From G020350405 sp964513655 (GTDB lineage: Bacteria > Planctomycetota > Phycisphaerae > Sedimentisphaerales > Anaerobacaceae): a stretch of 16,035 nt of DNA. A program made the position numbers and the translations under genes. Position 1 is the stretch's first letter. Each line of letters begins with the position of its first letter. Shown here one piece after another: positions 13,716 through 16,035 of the stretch. Location of the stretch: contig CAZENQ010000066.1 of NCBI GenBank assembly GCA_964513655.1, positions 1-16,035 on the forward strand, read 5' to 3'. The notes under the pieces are model-generated. The model saw only the letters and a list, made by a program, of their open reading frames with translations. It did not search any database and was not told the origin of the DNA.

Positions 13716-14096
13716 ATGAATATCTATGTAGGCAATTTATCAACTGATGTAAGCGACGATGAGCTGCGTGAGGCATTTGAGGCCTTCGGCGAAGTCAGGT
13801 CTATCAATATTGTGAGAGACAGGGACAGTGGTGAATCAAGGGGATTTGGTTTTGTGCAGATGCCGTCTGCGACTGAAGGTCGTGCTGCGATAGAAGGTAT
13901 GAACGACAAGGATTTTAAAGGGCGGACTGTCAATGTTGCGGAGGCCCGCCCCAAGGCCCAAGACCGTCGTGGCGGCGGCGGCAGGCGTGGCGGTTTCGGG
14001 GGGGGCGGCCGTCGCGGCGGCCGCGGAGGTTTTGGGGGTGACCGCGGCGGCGGACGAGGCGGTTCCGGTGGCAGTCGCGGTAAACGTCGCTACTGA
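13716..14096 (+). CDS. Glycine-rich RRM RNA-binding protein
   Basis: This 126-residue protein has one RNA-recognition motif (about residues 1-80) with the classical RNP2 IYVGNL (3-8) and RNP1 RGFGFVQM (42-49), followed by an Arg/Gly-rich tail (84-126) of RGG/GGR repeats ending in GKRRY. It resembles cyanobacterial Rbp and plant glycine-rich proteins that bind single-stranded RNA, often in cold or stress responses and perhaps as RNA chaperones; the target here is unknown. The tail makes the DNA at 13970-14090 very G/C-rich and repetitive. AAGGA lies 8 nt before the ATG. It is a single-gene unit with a long leader that carries a palindrome and a small hairpin, which suggests control at the leader. 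Very confident on family, open on role. Confidence 0.93.
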   Translation: MNIYVGNLSTDVSDDELREAFEAFGEVRSINIVRDRDSGESRGFGFVQMPSATEGRAAIEGMNDKDFKGRTVNVAEARPKAQDRRGGGGRRGGFGGGGRRGGRGGFGGDRGGGRGGSGGSRGKRRY

Positions 14097-14110
14097 CAAG
14101 AAAAATCGAA

Positions 14111-14155
14111 GCTTGATTGAGTTACGATAGAACAGAATCGAATCGCAAATCAAGC
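14111..14155 (+). terminator. Possible weak terminator after the RRM gene
   Basis: GCTTGATT (14111-14118) and AATCAAGC (14148-14155) pair perfectly, with CGAT/ATCG able to pair inside the 29-base loop. A T-rich stretch (TTCTTTTCG) begins four bases later. The long loop makes it a weak intrinsic terminator at best. The rest of 14097-14263 holds nothing I can support. Confidence 0.3.
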
Positions 14156-14263
14156 AGTTCTTTTCGTTTATATGGTCTGTTTTGTCTACGTAAAAGGGTC
14201 AGACTGTTGGATGTTGTTCTTGGCGATTAAAGTTGGCATTGCAGGGGCATTGCAAAAAAGGAC

Positions 14264-14347
14264 TGCGAGCGGAGGGAGTCGAACCCACACGTCCCTAAGG
14301 ACACAAGGACCTAAACCTTGCGCGTCTGCCAGTTCCGCCACGCTCGC
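14264..14347 (-). tRNA. tRNA-Leu (anticodon TAG)
   Basis: The minus strand folds into a class II tRNA. The acceptor GCGAGCG pairs with CGCTCGC, and the D-arm is GCG...CGC with the loop AACTGGCAGA. The anticodon stem is CAAGG/CCTTG with the loop TTTAGGT, so the anticodon TAG is at 14311-14313 and reads CUN Leu codons, chiefly CUA. A long variable arm (GTCC-TTA-GGAC) and the T-loop TTCGACT follow. Without CCA it is 84 nt; the discriminator is A and CCA is not encoded. The T-stem GTGGG/CCCTC has one T-T mismatch. It lies 29 bp after xseB on the same strand and could be read through from it. Confidence 0.93.
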
Positions 14348-14376
14348 GTTTTCGTGACTTGGTAGAACTAATTACT

Positions 14377-14610
14377 CTAACTTTGGTCTTCTTGTTTTTT
14401 TTCTTTGGATATTTTTTCGATTCTTTTTTCGGCTTTTTGGAGTATATCCTTGCAGTGTTTAATCAGGGCCATTCCTTTTTCGTACTGGTTGAGGCTGTCC
14501 TGGAGGGGTATTTCGCCCTGCTCGATTTTGCCGACGATGTCGGTGAGCTGCCTGATTGCCTGTTCGAAGGTGAGTTTGGTGATGTTATTTTTCTTTTCGT
14601 TTTTTGCCAT
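14377..14610 (-). CDS. xseB: Exodeoxyribonuclease VII small subunit
   Basis: XseB is the small helical subunit that binds in several copies to XseA to form exonuclease VII, which degrades single-stranded DNA to short acid-soluble oligonucleotides in repair. At 77 residues it has the family length. The core LTFEQAIRQLTDIVGKIEQGEIPLQDSLNQYEKGMALIKHCKDILQKAEKRIEKI matches the family throughout (FE..I..L..IV..+E.GE..L..S...YE.G). The N- and C-terminal tails are Lys-rich. AAGG lies 9 nt before the ATG. It starts 16 bp after the xseA stop, the usual xseA-xseB pair, and the tRNA-Leu follows 29 bp on. Confidence 0.95.
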   Translation of the reverse strand: MAKNEKKNNITKLTFEQAIRQLTDIVGKIEQGEIPLQDSLNQYEKGMALIKHCKDILQKAEKRIEKISKEKKQEDQS

Positions 14611-14626
14611 AGAAACAGACCTTAAT

Positions 14627-15922
14627 CTATTTAGCCTTATTTTGCTTTTTTGTCACCTTACTTTCAATGAAATTTTCGTTTGCAAGTTCGGTAATTAAGT
14701 AATCTTCGATTTGGACATCCTGTAGTCGTTTTACGAGGCGGCCGGTCTTTTTGTTGGTGGTAATGCTGTATCCTCGCTGGAGGATGGATTTTGGGTTCAG
14801 ACCGGCCAGTAGGGAGGTCTCTGCCGTGAGCTGTAAATGAGCTTTGTCAACTATATTCCTTACTGCTACATTTGCCCGATTGGTCAGATTGTTCAAATCA
14901 AGCATCTTTTTGCCTAACAGCCGGTGCGGTTCAATTTTTCGAACTTGCTCATCGATTGAGTACAATCTCGCCCGCGCCTCAGCTAACAGCTGTCTTACCG
15001 AACTTCCAAGTCTCATCAAGAGTTCATCTGATTGTTGCTCGGAGTTGTGCAGCAACGATTTTACTTTGGACTCCAACCTTTCCTGTAGGTAAGCCAACTG
15101 TTCCAGGACTTCCTGCATGTCGGGGACGGCGACGACGCCGGCTTTTGTAGGTGTTGAGGCCCTTGCATCGGCGACGAGGTCTGCGATTGTAGTGTCGACC
15201 TGGTGGCCGACGGCACTGATGATAGGTATTTTGGAATCAAAGATTGCTCTGGCCAATACTTCTTCGTTAAAGGCCCAGAGGTCTTCGAGTGAGCCGCCGC
15301 CACGTGCGACAATGAGGATATCGAGTTTGAGTTTATTATTGCGTCTGTTTGCGTCTCTTACGGCCGCGGCGATTTTTTCGGCTGCGCCTTCTCCTTGGAC
15401 GGGCACGGGATAGAGGAATAATTTTACAGGCGGCCAACGGTTATGGATGCTATTTTGTATGTCGGCTATCGCAGCGCCTGACTCGCTGGTGAGTATGCCG
15501 ATTCTTTCGGGGTAGGGCGGAAAGTGCTTTTTGTATTTTTCATCGAATAGCCCGTGTGCCTGGAGGCGCCTGAACATCTGCTCGAAGGCCAATTGAAGTG
15601 CGCCAACGCCGGCAGGATCGAGTCTTTCCACATAGAGCTGGTATTTGCCGCCGGGGACATAGACGTCAACGTAACCTGTAGCCATGCCGGCCAGACCGTT
15701 TTCCGGCTGGAATTTTACCTTTCTGAAATTGCTTCGCCACATAACGCAGGGCAGCAGGGCATTTTCATCTTTGAGGGAAAAATAGCAGTGTCCGCTCTGG
15801 TGGACTTTGAAGTCCGTTATTTCACCGGTGACGGTCAGCCGGGATGGTAGGTTATTTTCGAGGATTCCTTTGATTAAGGAATTGAGCTCGCTGACAGTAT
15901 ATATTTTCCTTGTCTTCTGCAT
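14627..15922 (-). CDS. xseA: Exodeoxyribonuclease VII large subunit
   Basis: XseA is the catalytic large subunit of exonuclease VII, a single-strand DNA exonuclease acting from both ends. At 431 residues it is full length. The N-terminal OB-fold domain (about 1-105) shows YTVSELNSLIKGILENNLP and GEITDFKVHQSGHCYFSLKD. The catalytic domain follows with IGILTSESGAAIADI (141-155), VARGGGSLEDLWAFNEE (205-221), ISAVGHQVDTTIADLVADARASTPT (235-259) and a long coiled coil (about 270-390) where XseB binds. The end has the typical NPKSILQRGYSI. At GHQVD the common Glu of the GHE-D motif is Gln241. The ribosome site is poor (GAAAG directly before the ATG). A promoter within a palindrome lies 42-70 bp upstream. 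Confidence 0.96.
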   Translation of the reverse strand: MQKTRKIYTVSELNSLIKGILENNLPSRLTVTGEITDFKVHQSGHCYFSLKDENALLPCVMWRSNFRKVKFQPENGLAGMATGYVDVYVPGGKYQLYVERLDPAGVGALQLAFEQMFRRLQAHGLFDEKYKKHFPPYPERIGILTSESGAAIADIQNSIHNRWPPVKLFLYPVPVQGEGAAEKIAAAVRDANRRNNKLKLDILIVARGGGSLEDLWAFNEEVLARAIFDSKIPIISAVGHQVDTTIADLVADARASTPTKAGVVAVPDMQEVLEQLAYLQERLESKVKSLLHNSEQQSDELLMRLGSSVRQLLAEARARLYSIDEQVRKIEPHRLLGKKMLDLNNLTNRANVAVRNIVDKAHLQLTAETSLLAGLNPKSILQRGYSITTNKKTGRLVKRLQDVQIEDYLITELANENFIESKVTKKQNKAK

Positions 15923-15948
15923 CTTTCGTACAAAACAATGGAATGACC

Positions 15949-15969
15949 TATAATCAGCCGCTGATTATA
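15949..15969. promoter_or_regulatory. Perfect 21-bp palindrome over the xseA -10 (candidate operator)
   Basis: TATAATCAGC (15949-15958) and GCTGATTATA (15960-15969) are perfect reverse complements around one central base. The minus-strand copy of TATAAT is the xseA -10, and the rest of the palindrome runs over the expected transcription start (near 15957). That is a classic place for a repressor site. The bound regulator is unknown and no regulator gene is adjacent. Confidence 0.55.
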
Positions 15970-15992
15970 AAGGCAAGTCAGCCAATCATCAA
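15964..15992 (-). promoter_or_regulatory. Sigma70-type promoter of xseA-xseB
   Basis: On the minus strand, TTGATG (15987-15992, 4/6) is followed after 17 bp by a perfect TATAAT (15964-15969). The start would fall near 15957, about 35 nt before the xseA ATG. Confidence 0.6.
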
Positions 15993-16035
15993 TTGTCCAT
16001 CGGCTCGGATGGTCCTGATAATCTGAGATAATTTG

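Noticed and set aside
13970..14090. G/C-rich repeats as a possible CRISPR or repeat array
   Set aside because: They are in-frame codons for the Arg/Gly-rich tail of the RRM protein; no regular spacer structure.
14172..14357. Short plus-strand open frame ending in GGSRTHTSLRTQG...
   Set aside because: This is the well-known false protein produced by translating the reverse strand of a tRNA gene.

Overview
The window reads as a piece of a bacterial chromosome, most likely a Planctomycetota of the Phycisphaerae/Sedimentisphaerales type. That placement is an inference from gene content: a V/A-type (not F-type) ATPase operon, a Tat-exported sulfamidase-like sulfatase, an FHA-GAF protein, a glycine-rich RRM protein and a 23S-IVP-type four-helix-bundle gene. 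No rRNA or other phylogenetic marker is present to prove it. Gene content is mostly ordinary and well packed.

Layout. (1) Positions 1-6328, minus strand: a rotary V/A-type ATPase operon transcribed as H(G)-I-K-E-C-[four-helix gene]-F-A. The 5' part of atpA runs off the left edge; B and D are expected beyond it. Spacings are 4-34 bp. A small four-helix-bundle gene sits between atpC and atpF. It is bounded by an imperfect 18-bp inverted repeat and 7-bp-period repeats, so it looks like an intervening-sequence-type insertion inside an essential operon. The proteolipid carries the residue set that binds Na+ in the Enterococcus hirae enzyme, so the machine is probably Na+-coupled. (2) 6493-7842, minus: an NAD(P)-dependent malic enzyme, divergent from (3) 7996-8760, plus: a COG1237-type metallo-beta-lactamase-fold hydrolase. 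The two appear to share one -10 element read in both directions. (4) 9036-9902, plus: an FHA-GAF signalling protein behind a near-consensus promoter. (5) 9951-13278, minus: a probable transcript of sulfatase, NCS2 purine permease and PEBP-family lipoprotein. (6) 13279-13715: the only gene-free gap over 300 bases, probably holding two divergent promoters and a long structured leader for (7) the RRM protein at 13716-14096. (8) 14264-15922, minus: xseA-xseB (exonuclease VII) followed by tRNA-Leu(TAG); the xseA promoter lies in a perfect palindrome.

How the genes fit together. The ATPase links ATP hydrolysis or synthesis to ion movement at the membrane. Malic enzyme feeds pyruvate and reducing power. 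The sulfatase suggests use of sulfated polysaccharides. ExoVII is housekeeping DNA repair. I see no phage, CRISPR array, transposase or defence island. The best candidates for something unusual are the inverted-repeat-bounded four-helix element in the ATPase operon and the symmetric promoter/operator sites.
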